64,000 bases of DNA from Fennellomyces sp. T-0311 (GCA_025266875.1 JALLLT010000019.1:1-64000); one strand, 5' to 3'. Counted from the first letter of the stretch, positions 11,330 through 23,892 are shown. The notes: generated by a model from the sequence alone, not told the origin. A program made the numbers and translations.

Positions 11330-12000
11330 AGTAACTATTATGCTCTAATTTGGTCAAATGATAATGGCAGTAATCATTCTAGTCTTAAGCTTTTAGAATT
11401 TGGAAGTAAATTACAGTATGCTGCTGATAATGTATACGCTGCCTGGTATACCAGTCAAGTTCCAGCGCGGACCATGGCAAACTACGACGCCGTAGCACAG
11501 GTTATGCGAGAGCACCTCCAGTCACCGGTAAGAAAAATGCTAAACAGAAATCTGCCAGCTAATGTACTAACCGCTGCGGAAGCTGCTGAATCGAATGAAA
11601 ACTCGCTTATGTTTGCACCGGTCATTTTCGCAAGTTGATGTTCATCAAACTCATATCAATCACCAGCAACGATATCAGCCCATCAATCAGTAGCTCCCGT
11701 TCCTTCGCGAACATATCTATCGTTACTGAGACCAGCACCGTATCCACAGTCTACATCAGCGCTTGGCAAGATGCCTCCCTATCCATTTCCACCGCCACAG
11801 CAGCAAATATATTACAAATGCCACAGACACCTTCACAGCAGCAACCGATACAATATGACAATATGCCACCACAAAAAAGATTTCGACACCTTTCAGCAGC
11901 GCCCAGCTCACCTATATCAACTCTCCATTAGTCAGCGCATCATCCCAAGCAGAGATTCCCGCCAGGACCATTCGTACATATACAATATGCAAAACGATTG
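11330..12000 (+). pseudogene. C-terminal remnant of a second DUF6729-family gene
   Basis: A readable segment after a possible splice acceptor near 11330 contains ARTMANYDAVAQVMREHLQS. It aligns with IAYQTIENSNFVCQTMREHLQS in the tail of the DUF6729 pseudogene (~4650-4715), including the identical MREHLQS. It is followed, as there, by a Pro/Gln/Ser-rich low-complexity tail with stops and frame changes (MPPQKRFRHL near 11865). The N-terminal domain and the exonuclease are absent. The truncation lies close to the right end of the second Tc1 element (11235), but no matching 5' part is seen on its left side. Probably a dead fragment. Confidence 0.5.
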
Positions 12001-13038
12001 ATTGCAAAGGGCGCGTAAGTTCAAAAATTGTGACACCGCGTCATAGTTTATATAATAATTAATAAAGTACCATCGCCTCATATAGCATTGAAGCGTATTT
12101 TGTTGGTTTACCGAAAATTCTCCTTTCAGGCTTCATCGAAACCATGCAACAATGCATTTATAGGCGCTTCCAGTGCCTGTAAATACATTCTTAAAAAATT
12201 AAAGAATTAATTACCTCGAGCCCAGACATGTTATACGTGCCCATACCTCTTCCAAAAAAGGAAGAATTGATCAAATCTTCCCCAAGTCATGATATGGGGG
12301 CCCAAATAAGTGAGCCCCAATTTTGAAACCCCCTAATACCAGATTCGCTAGCTATCATTATGCGCATAGAAAATACTTCGTTCCTTGTTAATGACCATTA
12401 CGTGTACATAAAAGATTACGGTCCAGGTTTGTTAACGATTTTTACGGGCACAGATAAAAGTGTCATCCAAGTTCATTACTTGTTATTTGTTAACCACCAT
12501 GCGCACAGAAAAGTGCTACTTCAGTTTCGCTACCCATCATCGCGCGCACCGAAAAAGTGCTACTCCACTCCTTTCTGTGCGCCTCGTTCAATTTCGTGAA
12601 AATTATGCAAAGTAAAAGTGGTATAAACAACCAAGGTTTTGACGGCTGCAATAGGATATAGCGTATTTAATACTCTTTTTATAGACACGTTGTAGAGCGC
12701 TTTGCAACGAAACAGCTTGGTCTGACTTCTGTAGGCGAGGCATTTCCTTTACTAGAAGTTCCATGGTCATCATCACCTACTGTCCTTTAGATACACATGC
12801 GATTATATTCCACCGACGCATTCCTCAGTGAATATCACCTGGAGTTACATAGTGCGTATTTGGGGTCCAGTATGGCGGAGTCATGACTCAGGTCACCAGC
12901 AAAATCTGTGACCAACCAGAATACATCTTTTTGGATGTTATATTTTGCCGTGTGCCTGAATGAGTTTGAATTTTTATCCGACTATCAATTAAGCTTTGCG
13001 AGTGTGAATGTGCCTTATCTTTCTTCTACTTCTCGAAA
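12001..13038. other. Non-coding gap upstream of the Crypton gene
   Basis: No convincing gene. Three short imperfect repeats of the type gcgcacagaaaagtgctact occur near 12360, 12498 and 12545. A GC-rich imperfect palindrome (gggggccc...gagcccc) is present around 12295-12320. It may contain the left end of the Crypton, which I could not place. Confidence 0.5.
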
Positions 13039-15260
13039 ATGTCTTACCATCCTGCTACTTCTTCGTCAACCAATACTCCAGCCAGTTCTTCGGCTGGTGC
13101 TTCGAATAGTGATCTTTTTCCGGCACATGCTGCTGCACTTGCGGCCAACCTTGCTGCAGAGAATGAAGCTTCTCAGCGTAGCATTAATCTAAAGGAAAAA
13201 ATCCAGGCGGAAAACACGAAAAAAACATATAGAATGCCTCGAAAGGCGTTTCTTGTGAGTCTATTATTAAAGTATACACCATGCTTTATGCAGGAATAAC
13301 TAAAACAGAGTTCACTTTTAAGGAATGGTGTGCCAAAGTGTACCGATATGAGACGAGCCCGGGTGTGTTTGAGGTTGATGAGAAAGTCTCAGAGGACAAA
13401 CTTATACGTTTCTTGGATGAAGTTGTGGTACCGGCGGGAAAGAAGAGGCCCCATGAAGAAGGAGAGCCTCTTGGGTACGAAAGCTACCAGAACTACCTCA
13501 AGTCCATCATGGATTTGTATAAAGAGCAGTGCCTTGCAGGAGAAAACCACCACCCTAATCCCCGTGGTGAAAAACTCAAGAACTGGAGGAAAGAAAAGCT
13601 GGTGAACGATCGTGAAACGAAGCGCGCCAGGTTCGACGATCGAGGCGCCGGAACGCTGAGCGATGGCTACAACTTCGACGAGATGCTTGCGGTCTCTCGC
13701 TACTTCTTTGATCGTGGAACAGGAGCCGAATTGCGGAACCGTGCTACCTTTTTGATTCATCATATGATGCTTCTTCGTGGTGATAGTTCGCGCTATGCAG
13801 AACTTGCTGATCTTCTCTGCGTTCAATTCCCAGATGACGATGGATACACGCCTTGCCCAGTCCTTGTATACCATACGGAATTTGGGAAGACAGCTACTCC
13901 TGGTGTGCAGGAATATTACGGTACGATTCGCCATAAGAATGTCGAAACTTGTGCTTTTGGCGCCTTGGCTTTCTACTTTTTCTACCGCTTCCATTGTTCC
14001 GATGAAGACTTCCCGAACTTCACTCGGAACCAGGAGTGGTACGGTATCAAGATGTTAGTTGGACGAGATAAAATGGAGAAAATGGCATATCAAACCCAGC
14101 ATACCGCTATCAAGCGCGCTTTCGAAGCATGCAATGTTATTTCGTTGCATACGACGCATTCTGGACGTGGATCAGGCGCAAGGGCTGCTGAAATGAACGG
14201 TGCAACGGAAGATCAACTGCGTCGCCATGGTGGCTGGAATATGCAGAGCATGGAACGTCATTATCTTTCGAAGCTACCCAAAGCATCGATCAGAGCAGTA
14301 AATGGCTTTCCTGCTGACCATGGACATTTCTGGTTGCGTCGTGCGGTTAAGGAACCAGAGGAGTCCTTGAAGCGGAAGGTCTTTCCTGATGTAGACGATT
14401 GGCTAAGACGTGTTGAGAGTGGTGATGATGCAGCACGCTCGATCTCTGCCCAAGGTTTCCTTAACTTGCTGAAAACCATGCGCACGATATTTCTTCAGGA
14501 CGCAGTAATGATGCGCCGCTTGTATCCATCACACCCAATCTTTCGCGATCCTCTTTTTTCTGACCAAGAGTATCGCGACTTTGAAACGTCGCTCCTAAAC
14601 GCAAGTGATACGATGCAGCAACCAGCCGATATAAGCATCAATAATGTACTTCCGCGTGTTGGTCAACGTCTCGATGCGATCGACGCAAGGATCGAAATGC
14701 ATCATCGCTTGACCATCGAAACTCTTCGCCGTGAAAATCAGGAATTGAGAGAGCAGATGTCGGCAATGATGACTACGGTCAATCAATTCGCTTCTGGCCA
14801 CTTTCGGTTCCACCCTGGTCCTGGTGTTGAACCACAAGGAAGTGTGTCGGGCGATAGCACGCAGCAGCAGCATCCGGCGACCACATCTGCCAATGTCATT
14901 GATGGGCCTCCAAACTACGAGATAGATATGACTATCAAAAAGGTCATTGATGTCTGGAACGAGTACCATCATGGAATTGGGGATCAACCGGCAACCTCCC
15001 AACTGGAAGAAGAATGGGGTACGGTTTGGAGGCGTAAGGCACATGTGACCAAACGCTTCACCAGACGATTGAAAATTATAAAGGCCCTCGAAAATATCGC
15101 CGAACAAAGGGCTGATATCCATGGCAACGTGGCAGCAGCTGAACTCCTGCAGCGCGAAATGTCAAGAAGAAACTGGTCGCTTAACCAGCTCATAAACGAC
15201 CTGTATAAAAGCGAGCCCTCTTCGCTGACAGAGCTTAGAGTGGCCAAAACATTCCAATAA
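13039..15260 (+). CDS. Crypton-type tyrosine recombinase with GCR1_C-like domain
   Basis: Two exons, 13039-13254 and 13311-15260 (56-nt GT-AG intron), give 721 residues. The N-terminal ENTKKTYRMPRKAFL before FKEWC looks like the core-binding domain of fungal Cryptons. The tyrosine recombinase signatures are an Arg in MLLRGDSSRYAELADL (~228), the box HTTHSGRGSGARAAE (~353) and the presumed nucleophile Tyr in MERHYLSKLP (~390). Residues ~615-700 (VIDVWNEYHHG, LEEEWGTVWRRK) match the GCR1_C DNA-binding domain typical of fungal Cryptons. Cryptons are DNA transposons thought to move as circles by site-specific recombination. The frame is open throughout, so the enzyme may be functional. Element ends are not visible, as Cryptons lack long inverted repeats. 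A splice acceptor at TGCAG (13293) would give a stop, so I used ACAGAG at 13310. Confidence 0.85.
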
Positions 15261-16196
15261 ATCAAATCTTTGATTTGTTTATCAAGGGATTATCCTTGAG
15301 GATGTTTGCGCTTGGTTTACCTATAGTACTGTGTTTGGGTTTATACATAGACAATTGAAGCTGTTAGAAAAGGTACCTGGATTGACGGTATGTGCAATAA
15401 GTATTGATGGTGAGTATTAAGTGAGAATGGGTACGAAGCTCGAAGAATTCGATGTGGGGAAATGAGTGTACTCAGTGCCGCTATGTTCTGCCTGTAGTTT
15501 AGACGTGCGCATAAAGTAATTTTTTACACTAATGCAGATGGTATTTTGGTGGCAGCACTCGCAAAAGCATATGAATTGTATGCCAATATCAAAATCCACT
15601 TCATATTCATAATAAACTGATATAAAGAAAAGAAAACCAGTGTGCTGCCATTCTAGACTAATGCGCCTGTGTTTTAGCATAAAGAACAGTGTTTCAGTGG
15701 TTGAATATGCTTATTCTGTACTGTACTTTAAAGCTGACGGTCTCATTGGGTGAAAAGCGCTCATTACAGGTTTAACATCTTGAAATGAGCGACATTGGCA
15801 AGTTGTCATGAGCATTGGTAAACAAGATCTTAAGAGTTTGTCCAAATCTATGTATTCCAGGTAGATTCGTGACCCGCACTTGATATTACATATGTAATTG
15901 AAGGTCCGTGCTGCTTGAAGACATGAATTACCTATGTATTTCGCTCGTGACCCCGATATGACCCAGCTAAAATTTGGCTGAGAAATTGTGACCTTCATGA
16001 CCAGCGGGTAATATACATATAGATGCACCATTCTCGTTTTCTCGAATTCTACATTTATCGTTGCTAGAGAGCATTTATTACGCCCTTTCACCAACGTCTC
16101 ATACTTGACAACACGCACAGAACAATGTACTTGATAGGTCATAGTCTAAACCAGCTGCTAGTACGTATATGCAAAAAAAAATCATTTATTGGCGGC
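15261..16196. other. Non-coding gap between Crypton and CWC25
   Basis: Only short spurious frames. It should contain the right boundary of the Crypton and the 3' end of the minus-strand CWC25 transcript. I see no repeat that marks the Crypton edge. Confidence 0.5.
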
Positions 16197-17090
16197 TTAA
16201 TTACGATAACGACGGCGGTCGTCTGGAGAACGATGTCGTCGTCTTTCTGGTGTGCGTGATCGTGAGCGATAGCGTCTGCTTCGGTCCGGAGACCGTGACC
16301 GATGCCGATGGCGTGATCGTTCTTCACGACTGTATTCCTCATGACGATGGTGCCTTGATGATGGTTTGGATTCACTTTCCTTTTTCTTTTTTTTCTTTTT
16401 ATCCTTCTTTTCCTTTCGAAGTTCTTTCATGCGCAATGGATTGTCGATAATGGCCCGTAATGATTGCTGTTCTCGCTTTTTGATCATCAAAAGAGGATCT
16501 TCTCTGATTTTGGCTTGTATATCTCGTTCGTTGTTGGCGTTGGAGTTGGAAATGGCAAATCGTTCGGCAGCGGAGGATGCAACCTAACAAAGGCAATAAG
16601 ACAGCGCCCCCGTTGCAGCACTCTTTCTCCCGGCTTACCGTTTCTTTACTGTTTTTGTCTCGTATCAGATGATCCACGCTGCGCTTGCCGAGCAAATACT
16701 CTTCCATTTCATCCTTGTTGCCCTTCCCGGCACCTTGGTTGGGCGCAGCATACATCCAGTCCAGTCGATCGGATCGTTTTCTGAGAGTTTCCCCTTAACG
16801 TTAGAGACAGCGCAGCGTAATCAGCACCCACTTACTTTTGACCTGCCTCTTCTTGCAGTTGCTGAAGCTCTTGCAGCTGCCTCTCCTCCATCAGCTCCTT
16901 TTTCATTTGCTCGATCTTCTTTTGCTCCTCGGAATGTTTGCGTTCTTCCTTCCATACTCGTTCCTGATTCTTCAACGTGGCTGGATGCCAGCTCTTCTTC
17001 AAGTTCAGATCTAGCGAGTGCGGTTAGCGATCCTTCGACGGTTGGTGGGGAGCTGCTCCACAGGCTGTCAACTTTACCACCACCACCCAT
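16197..17090 (-). CDS. CWC25: Pre-mRNA-splicing factor CWC25
   Basis: Four exons (17090-17078, 17010-16836, 16780-16639, 16583-16197) join in frame to about 238 residues. The first exon is only 13 nt and encodes MGGG; exon 2 continues [20 protein letters not shown], the hallmark start of CWC25. Exon 3 has [12 protein letters not shown] and [13 protein letters not shown]. The last exon ends in a Lys-rich run and an Arg/Ser domain ([12 protein letters not shown]). CWC25 joins the spliceosome after Prp2 and promotes the first transesterification step in the nucleus. The gene is divergent from DHH1 with 229 bp between the two start codons, so they probably share a promoter region. Confidence 0.92.
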
Positions 17091-17319
17091 TTTTGGAGAT
17101 CGGTTAAGACGGACAAAGGGAAACGAGGTCTCAAAAAAGAAAGCTCCGCCGGTGCGTTCAAGTAAATTGAAGCGTGCGGTGACGTGGAAAACTTGCTTTT
17201 GCAACGAAAGTTTCTTGTGTCGTGAAGAACAAAACATCATACATTCATAGAAACAACACGCATTACTTTCTAGCCATCGCTTGGCATTTGCATCTATTAT
17301 TTCTCTCCAGATTATTACC

Positions 17320-19061
17320 ATGAGGTAAGGCTTTCCACATTGAGCCCGAAAACAGTGGGTAACATATGTTCGGCGGGTAGCCACGAAAACGACAGCTGGA
17401 AACAAGGCATCCAGATACCTGCGAAAGACACCCGTCCCCAAACGGAGGTGAGACATCAAGCACACACACACACACACACATGGGGGAGGGGGAGTTGACG
17501 AACGCGATCTAAAAAAAAAGTACTTGGAAGGATGTTACTGCGACCAAAGGCAATGAATTTGAAGATTATTTCTTGAAACGCGAGCTGTTGATGGGAATTT
17601 TCGAAGCCGGCTTTGAACGTCCCTCGCCTATCCAGGAAGAGGCCATCCCGATCGCCTTGACGGGACGTGACATCCTTGCGCGGGCAAAGAACGGAACGGG
17701 CAAAACGGCAGCGTTTGTGATTCCTACGCTGGAAAAGATCAACAACAAAAAGTCCAAGATCCAGGCGCTGCTGCTTGTGCCCACGCGTGAGCTTGCGCTA
17801 CAGACGTCGCAAGTGTGCAAGACGCTTGGAAAGCATCTGGGAATCAACGTGATGGTGACGACGGGAGGCACGACGCTCAAGGATGACATTATGCGGTTGA
17901 GCGAGGCGGTGCATATCGTGGTGGGAACGCCGGGACGCATCCTCGATCTGGCGGGCAAGGGCATTGCTGACTTTAGCGAGGCCCACACGTTTGTCATGGA
18001 CGAGGCGGACAAGCTGTTGTCGCCAGAGTTTACTCCGCTGATCGATCAGTTGCTTTCGTACTTCCCCAAGGACCGCCAGATCATGTTGTTCAGCGCCACG
18101 TTCCCGATGATCGTCAAGGCGTTCATGGACAAGTACCTCACCAAGCCTTACGAAATCAACTTGATGGAGGAGCTCACGTTGCGGGGTGTGACGCAATACT
18201 ACGCCTACGTCGAGGAAAAGCAAAAGGTGCATTGTTTGAACACTCTGTTTTCCAAGGTAAGGAAGGAGCGGCCGGTGTGATTGCAGTGAAGAGCTGACAT
18301 GGCGGCTTTGGCCAGCTCCAAATCAACCAATCCATCATTTTCTGCAACTCCACCAACCGCGTCGAGTTGCTGGCAAAGAAGATCACCGACTTGGGGTACT
18401 CGTGCTTCTACTCCCATGCGCGCATGCTCCAGAGCCACCGCAACCGCGTGTTCCACGACTTTAGAAGCGGTGCATGCCGCAACCTGGTCTGCTCAGGCAA
18501 GCGATTGCTCGTGGTTGGGAACGGCATGGGACGTGGGCAGCTAACTTGTTTGTGTTAGACCTGCTGACTCGCGGTATCGACATCCAAGCAGTGAATGTGG
18601 TGATCAACTTTGATTTCCCCAAGAACGCAGAGACGTATTTGCATCGTATTGGTCGTTCGGGTCGTTTCGGTCACTTTGGTCTGGCGATCAACCTGATCAC
18701 CTACGAAGATCGCTTCAACCTGTACAAGATTGAGCGCGAGCTTGGCACGGAAATCCAACCTATTCCTGCCATCATTGATAAGAAACTGTACGTTGCTCCC
18801 AACGCGCTGGATGATGCGCAGGTACAGCAGCCCAACCGCGACGCTGCGCTGGCGACACAGCAGCGACAGCTGTCACAGCAGGAGTCAGATCACCATCACC
18901 AGCAGAGGCGGTACGAGAATGGACGCGGACGTGGCAGAGGACGTGGTGGTAGTGGCGGTGGCGGCGGCGGCGGTCGGCAGCAGAATGGACGACCACATCA
19001 CCAGCAACGGCAACAGAGGCCCAAGCCAGAGTCTCAAGAAAGAAAGAAGGACAGCCCTTAA
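17320..19061 (+). CDS. DHH1: DEAD-box RNA helicase DHH1/DDX6
   Basis: Five exons (17320-17324, 17381-17447, 17531-18256, 18316-18496, 18559-19061) give 493 residues. Exon 1 is 5 nt (ATG AG). All helicase motifs are present: Q motif [44 protein letters not shown] and [10 protein letters not shown]. The block preceding the core, [20 protein letters not shown], is diagnostic of the DHH1/Me31B/DDX6 branch. The protein acts in mRNA decapping and translational repression in P-bodies. The C-terminal tail is Gln/His-rich with an RGRGRGRGG patch. Intron 3 contains a (CA)10 run. The last intron (18497-18558) begins GCAAGC, a GC-AG intron, and only this junction restores SDLLTRGID. Confidence 0.95.
17461..17480 (+). 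repeat. (CA)10 microsatellite in DHH1 intron 3
   Basis: Twenty bases of alternating CA directly after the 5' splice site region of the third intron (17448-17530). Likely length-polymorphic. Confidence 0.9.
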
Positions 19062-19263
19062 TTAACCATTGACCCCGCCCCTCTCTTCTCATGCCACACC
19101 CCATTTGCTTATATACACAACACTCAAAACAACGCATTCCATTTCCTCGGAGGCTGTTCAAAACAGTCTTATAGCAAAAAGATAAACACCACTTGTTTCA
19201 AAGAGAGACTTCATTCGCTCGAAAAATTTTGCATTTTCTCTCTTCTTTTTTTTCCTCTCCGTC

Positions 19264-19786
19264 ATGGTCAAAAAGAGTAAATGATCAAACCGTTGGCTGC
19301 ATGCATCGCATCTAATCTCGGCTGTAGAGGTCAAAAGTAAGCGACAGAGCTTGGGTCTCAAGTACAGAATCCACAAAAAGGTCAAGGAACACAAGAGAAA
19401 GACCAACCGAGCCGCCAAAAAGAATCCACCATCAAACAGTAATGCATATTGTTCTTGTCCCTGCCATCATGACCTTATTGATCAAACCTGTAGAATCAAA
19501 GAAAGATCCTGGCATTCCCAACTCTTGGCCATTCAAGGAAGAATTGTTGAATCAGATCGAACGTGAACGACAAGAAGTATGCACAATCCATCATTGACGA
19601 TGGGAATGAGTAAACTGATAGATCTCTCTTTAGGCTCTCGAAGAAAAACAAAAGGCCAAGGCTGCACGCCAGTCAGCAAAGAGAAAGGAGAAGGAGAAGC
19701 AGTTAAGGGCACAGCGAGCGGCTCAGAAGCAGGCAGAACGAGAAGAAGAAGAAGAAGGACAGGACGAGGAAGAAGCGAGTGATTAA
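19264..19786 (+). CDS. Short Grn1/nucleostemin N-domain protein
   Basis: Four exons (19264-19276, 19328-19438, 19494-19576, 19634-19786) join to about 119 residues. The protein is highly basic: [21 protein letters not shown] and NRAAKKNP, then [19 protein letters not shown], ending in a Lys/Glu coiled coil. This matches the GN3L_Grn1 domain at the N-terminus of nucleostemin/Grn1 GTPases, which function in 60S ribosome biogenesis in the nucleolus. Here the GTPase domain is missing altogether and the frame closes at a normal TAA after EEASD. It is either a stand-alone nucleolar protein of this domain family or a duplicated piece; I favour the former because all splice junctions are clean. Confidence 0.72.
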
Positions 19787-20012
19787 CTTTTTTCAAGCTG
19801 TAAATATACATGACTTTTTTTTGACGCATACCATCCGATGAGAATACAAAGGGAATCTATCTGTATACATCTTTAACGGCTGCCTTCGAGTGTGGACAGT
19901 ATGATCACATGACATCCGGCTTGGGTGTGTATGTATCAGCCCAAACATCAATACCATTCTTCGGAAAACAACATTGCTCGCTTTCTCTTTCCCTTCCCCG
20001 TTACACCTACTT

Positions 20013-23000
20013 ATGCAATCGAGTGAGGATCCTGATATTAATACCGCGTACGGGCGACAAGTCGTGTTGGGCATCGCGGTCACTTCCGCCTCCATCTCCT
20101 TGCTTGCCAGTCTTGTTGTGCTCGTCAGCTACTTTTTCATTCTCTGGTACCAAGCATCCATGGTCAACCGCGTCTCTCTCCGGTTGATTGTATTTTCATG
20201 CTTGTGCAACGTCGTCTTTTCGGCAATGGCAATGGCAACCGCCGGCATGACCGATACCTCCACTGCCTGCAAAGTCATCATCTACTTTGTCATTGCCACC
20301 GATGTCATGTCAGTTACCTGCTTGTCTATGATCGGTCTGAACCTCGTCATGATATTGATCATTCGCGTGGCCCATCCTCAGAAAATGGAAAAGTATTACT
20401 ACGTGTTTATCGCATTGATGGCGGTGATTGCCCTGGTGCCTCCGTTGGGGTCCAAGTCACCTTCAGCAACGCCAACGGGCAGAAGCTGCTGGTAATGTGT
20501 ACCCTTTTGTCGAGCCATTCACTTTAGAGCCAACAATCTGTGTGTATAGGTATTACTACTATTACACCGGCCGAATGACGCGTATTTTCAAATGGGCAAG
20601 TTGCCAACACCCAAGGTTTATAAACATTTGACAGCAGAAATGTGCTTAATCCAAACCTCTTATTGGATCTTCGTTTGTCTAGATGTGGTATTACGGATGT
20701 CTTTTATTCGCATCGATCCTAGCCCTTGTCTGCAGTATCTTGACCATCATCAAGTTTTCTCGACAAGATTTCTTTGCAGGCACCATTGATATGGCGCGTG
20801 GTGACGCTTCTCATGTCGAAAGTACAATCACCCAACGGCCCATTCGTTCCGGTCAAAAGGCAGTCGTGGTATTTCGCAAAGTTATTTTGCGCTGCATGTG
20901 CTATCCTTTAAGTAAGACCGGATCAGGAGAAGCAAGCAAAAGACTAAAGTACAAGCGCGCAGTACCGATCGTATGCAAAGGCTGTGGTGTTGGTATTCAA
21001 ATCGCAGGCATTGTAGATGCATATGTCCCTTTGGAATGCTTAGCTACGGATGCTTGTCTCTCCAATTTAATAGGTAAAAAGTAGACCTAAAAGCTGCGCA
21101 AGGTACGCATCGTTTGTTCACTCGGAAATCAGGCTTCTTTATCAGCTGCGTTTACTTTACCGACCCATCCATAATCACCGTCGCACGGGAAATAGCAAGG
21201 CGTATCAAGCGTCGTTATGTGGATGACTATTTTCCCGCATTACCGCAAAAAAAGCTATCCTTTGATCCTGGTAGAAGACGACTGTCCGATGCGTCAAATC
21301 GAGGCTCGCGGCGATTCTTTAGCGCCGACGACGCATCGACCATCAGTAGACTCTCCTCACGAGAAGATTTGAGGCTGTCACCTTCTTCGGATTCGTCACA
21401 AAACCCATCGATCCACTCCCAAACCGGCGAACCACCAGCCAATCCGCATGGTATCATCATGGTCAGAAGGAGAAGAACTCCCAAGGAAGTGGCTGACAAA
21501 CATCATACATCGGTGACATTGGCGTTTTTAGCGCAGGCAAAGGAAATAGCAGCTAAAGAAGAAGCAGAAGAGACGAACGAACAGCCAAAGCGCAGCCGAG
21601 GACGGCGATACACATATCCGCATATTGATGTGCAAGATCCTCACGGAAGACTAGCCGAACTGGTGAATCGTGTTGGCAGCGATATGTCTTCGATCACATC
21701 ATCGGTTTCCTCGGCCGAGCAGCAAAAAGCAATGAAAATGGTGATGCTGATGATGTATCATATGCTATTTCCATGCATGATACGACAAGAAGAGAGGGAA
21801 CGACGCATGTCCATGATGCCAATGCATCGTATCAGCGACGACCAATCACGCAAAAGGGCAATCGAATCAATGACCTTGAACGAATTCTGGGCAATGGATA
21901 TAGTACCGCATAGTGGTAATCTCCCTCAAAGCCCAACCACAACACGCAGCGGTAGTATGATCAGCATACCGCACCAAGCAGCAAGGAATGAACAAGTGCA
22001 GATTGTCGAACCATACAAATATCCCATGCTGGCGATGATGGCAAATTGGATACTGATAACCATCTTTCGAGTCAAGCCGCCTGCGCAGCATGAAGACCCT
22101 GGTACCATGGAAATGGTCGACATTACCACTGGCAAAGCAACTTCAGTCAATGCCCAAAAGTGCAAAGAGTCTACTGAACCACCGCCACCGCCACCGAAAA
22201 AACAGGATTCGGATATGGACGATGCACCGAGCGGATTTTTCAAGCGTACCAGTATGCGCGCTGTCAGTTTCGTATCTATCAATTCCTCAAATGGGGAGCA
22301 CAGCAGGAGACAACATCCAATAGCCACCCCTATCGGTACGCCCGAAAGCTATCGAAACGAGGATTACTTTTTGCGGCCGGATATCTTTGATTCAGGTCCA
22401 CCACGGGCGGATGATCCAAAAGGCAAACGACCCATGCTGCAACGGTTCAAATCGTTCGAACGAGAGCCGCCATTTTTCAGCCTAAGGCCTGGCAAGGATA
22501 ACGCATCACGCAAAAGTTGCAGGTCGGCCGCGAGTAGCAATAGCAAAGCACCCGATCATCGCGGCGAAAAGTTTGTCTTGACAGTGACGGACACGGGGGA
22601 TGGTGCCGAACACGAAGAAATTTTGCCTGTGCACCCCACAGATTCCGGTAATGATCTCCAATCACCTAGTTCAAGACCAGGTCTTTTTCGTCGCGTATCG
22701 GACATGCCCCCGTGGACGAAAAATCCATTTGTTCTCCATGTACTTGGTCGTGGTGCATCTCCATCCAAGAGTATCCGCATGGCTAAACATTTGGCTGAAC
22801 GCGTCGGCGATGCTTCCATCGTGAAATCCATGCAGCGGCATAATAGCACACCCCCGCCTGCTACGATTGGTGAACTGTCGGAAGATGTCCTATCACCACC
22901 ACCACCCTCTATACCTCAATCCTATACATCCACAGCCAGCGTCTCAAGCGCAATCTATGCGTTTCCATTGGAGGCAAGGCCACATCCTATACGTCGCAAA

Positions 23001-23300
23001 GAATCTCATGGCGTAGTTGAAACATATGCCACTCAAGTGCAAGTGCCAAAATCGCTACTCTTGGACGACTTTGGCACGGACCATTCTGTGGATCTGAAAC
23101 TCGTTCGTCGACCTTGGCTTTCGAAAGGAACAAGAAACGCAATTCAAGAGTCGGATGATATCAAGGATGGCTTCTCGTATGGTGTGGCACGTGTGATCAC
23201 CGTGCGAAATTGGGAAGAATCGGATGTGGACCGTGTTATTATACGACAAGGCATTTGGGATATAGAATTGCTTATACAAACTGAAATTGATTCCCAATAG
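20013..23300 (+). CDS. Seven-transmembrane receptor with very long cytoplasmic tail
   Basis: Four exons (20013-20491, 20550-20595, 20683-21073, 21133-23300) give 1,027 residues. Hydrophobic helices run through residues ~15-330: VVLGIAVTSASISLLASLV, SLRLIVFSCLCNVVFSAMA, VIIYFVIATDVMSVTCLSM, YYYVFIALMAVIALVPP, YGCLLFASILALVCSILTI and later segments, followed by FTDPSIITVAREIARRI. The layout resembles fungal class G-protein-coupled receptors of the cAMP-receptor/Git3 type, but I cannot name a ligand. The remaining ~680 residues are Ser/Pro-rich and polar, likely a cytoplasmic tail with many phosphorylation sites. Intron 2 (20596-20682) begins GCAAGT, a GC-AG intron; the canonical GT four bases on would break the frame before MWYYG. 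I chose the ATG at 20013 because the upstream ATG at 19974 adds an unlikely leader. Confidence 0.7.
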
Positions 23301-23892
23301 AAGACCTGTTACTGCAACAGTGCGTATAAGGCGAAGAGAGTATTTTAATAGCTTCCTGTTTCCTTTGGCTGGTAATACTTGATTACTTTTACTTTGTCAA
23401 AATGTATTCGTATACGTTCTTTACGCGTATGACTCTCTGCTTCCCTGAACCGGTAAACTGATGAAATTAAAGATCATATGCAGGAGTACTTTGGGCACCG
23501 GTTCAATGGCTGGGGAGAGATAATAAATCAGAAAAAAAAATTAACGCGAAAAATAACGAAAACACTTGCCGCCCAGAACAATATGATGTGGACCTGTTCG
23601 TTCCGGTCCTCTCCTGAGATGCTCATGTCGTGAATGAATGTCTCCATTCGTTTCCATGTATGTCCGAAGCACGCTTCTTATGTTCATAGATGCGTTTGTA
23701 TCACGATTCAATACCTGTGTTGCATCTGTAAGTTTGGTTGCATTTCAAGTTTTTCACTTTGTTCAATCATACCCCATGGTTAGTACAGAGCTTTAATCCA
23801 TATACATTCGATTTGTGCGAATCCATAGCTATAGTTGCATATGTATTAGCTACCATACGTTACTATACTGCCTTCTTTTGAAACTTACCGGC
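23301..23892. other. Gap between the receptor gene and the Fanzor island
   Basis: No gene recognised. It lies 3' of the minus-strand Fanzor, where a Fanzor guide (omega) RNA would be expected if one exists. It should also hold the left end of the island, but no CAC-type inverted repeat was found. Confidence 0.5.

Noticed and set aside
17461..17480. (CA)n run as a possible promoter or CRISPR-like repeat
   Set aside because: Simple microsatellite inside a DHH1 intron; no CRISPR array occurs anywhere in the window.
20440..20495. Apparent frameshift in the receptor at GTTGGGGTCC
   Set aside because: The original frame joins perfectly through the next intron (SCW then YYYYYTGR), so no shift is needed.
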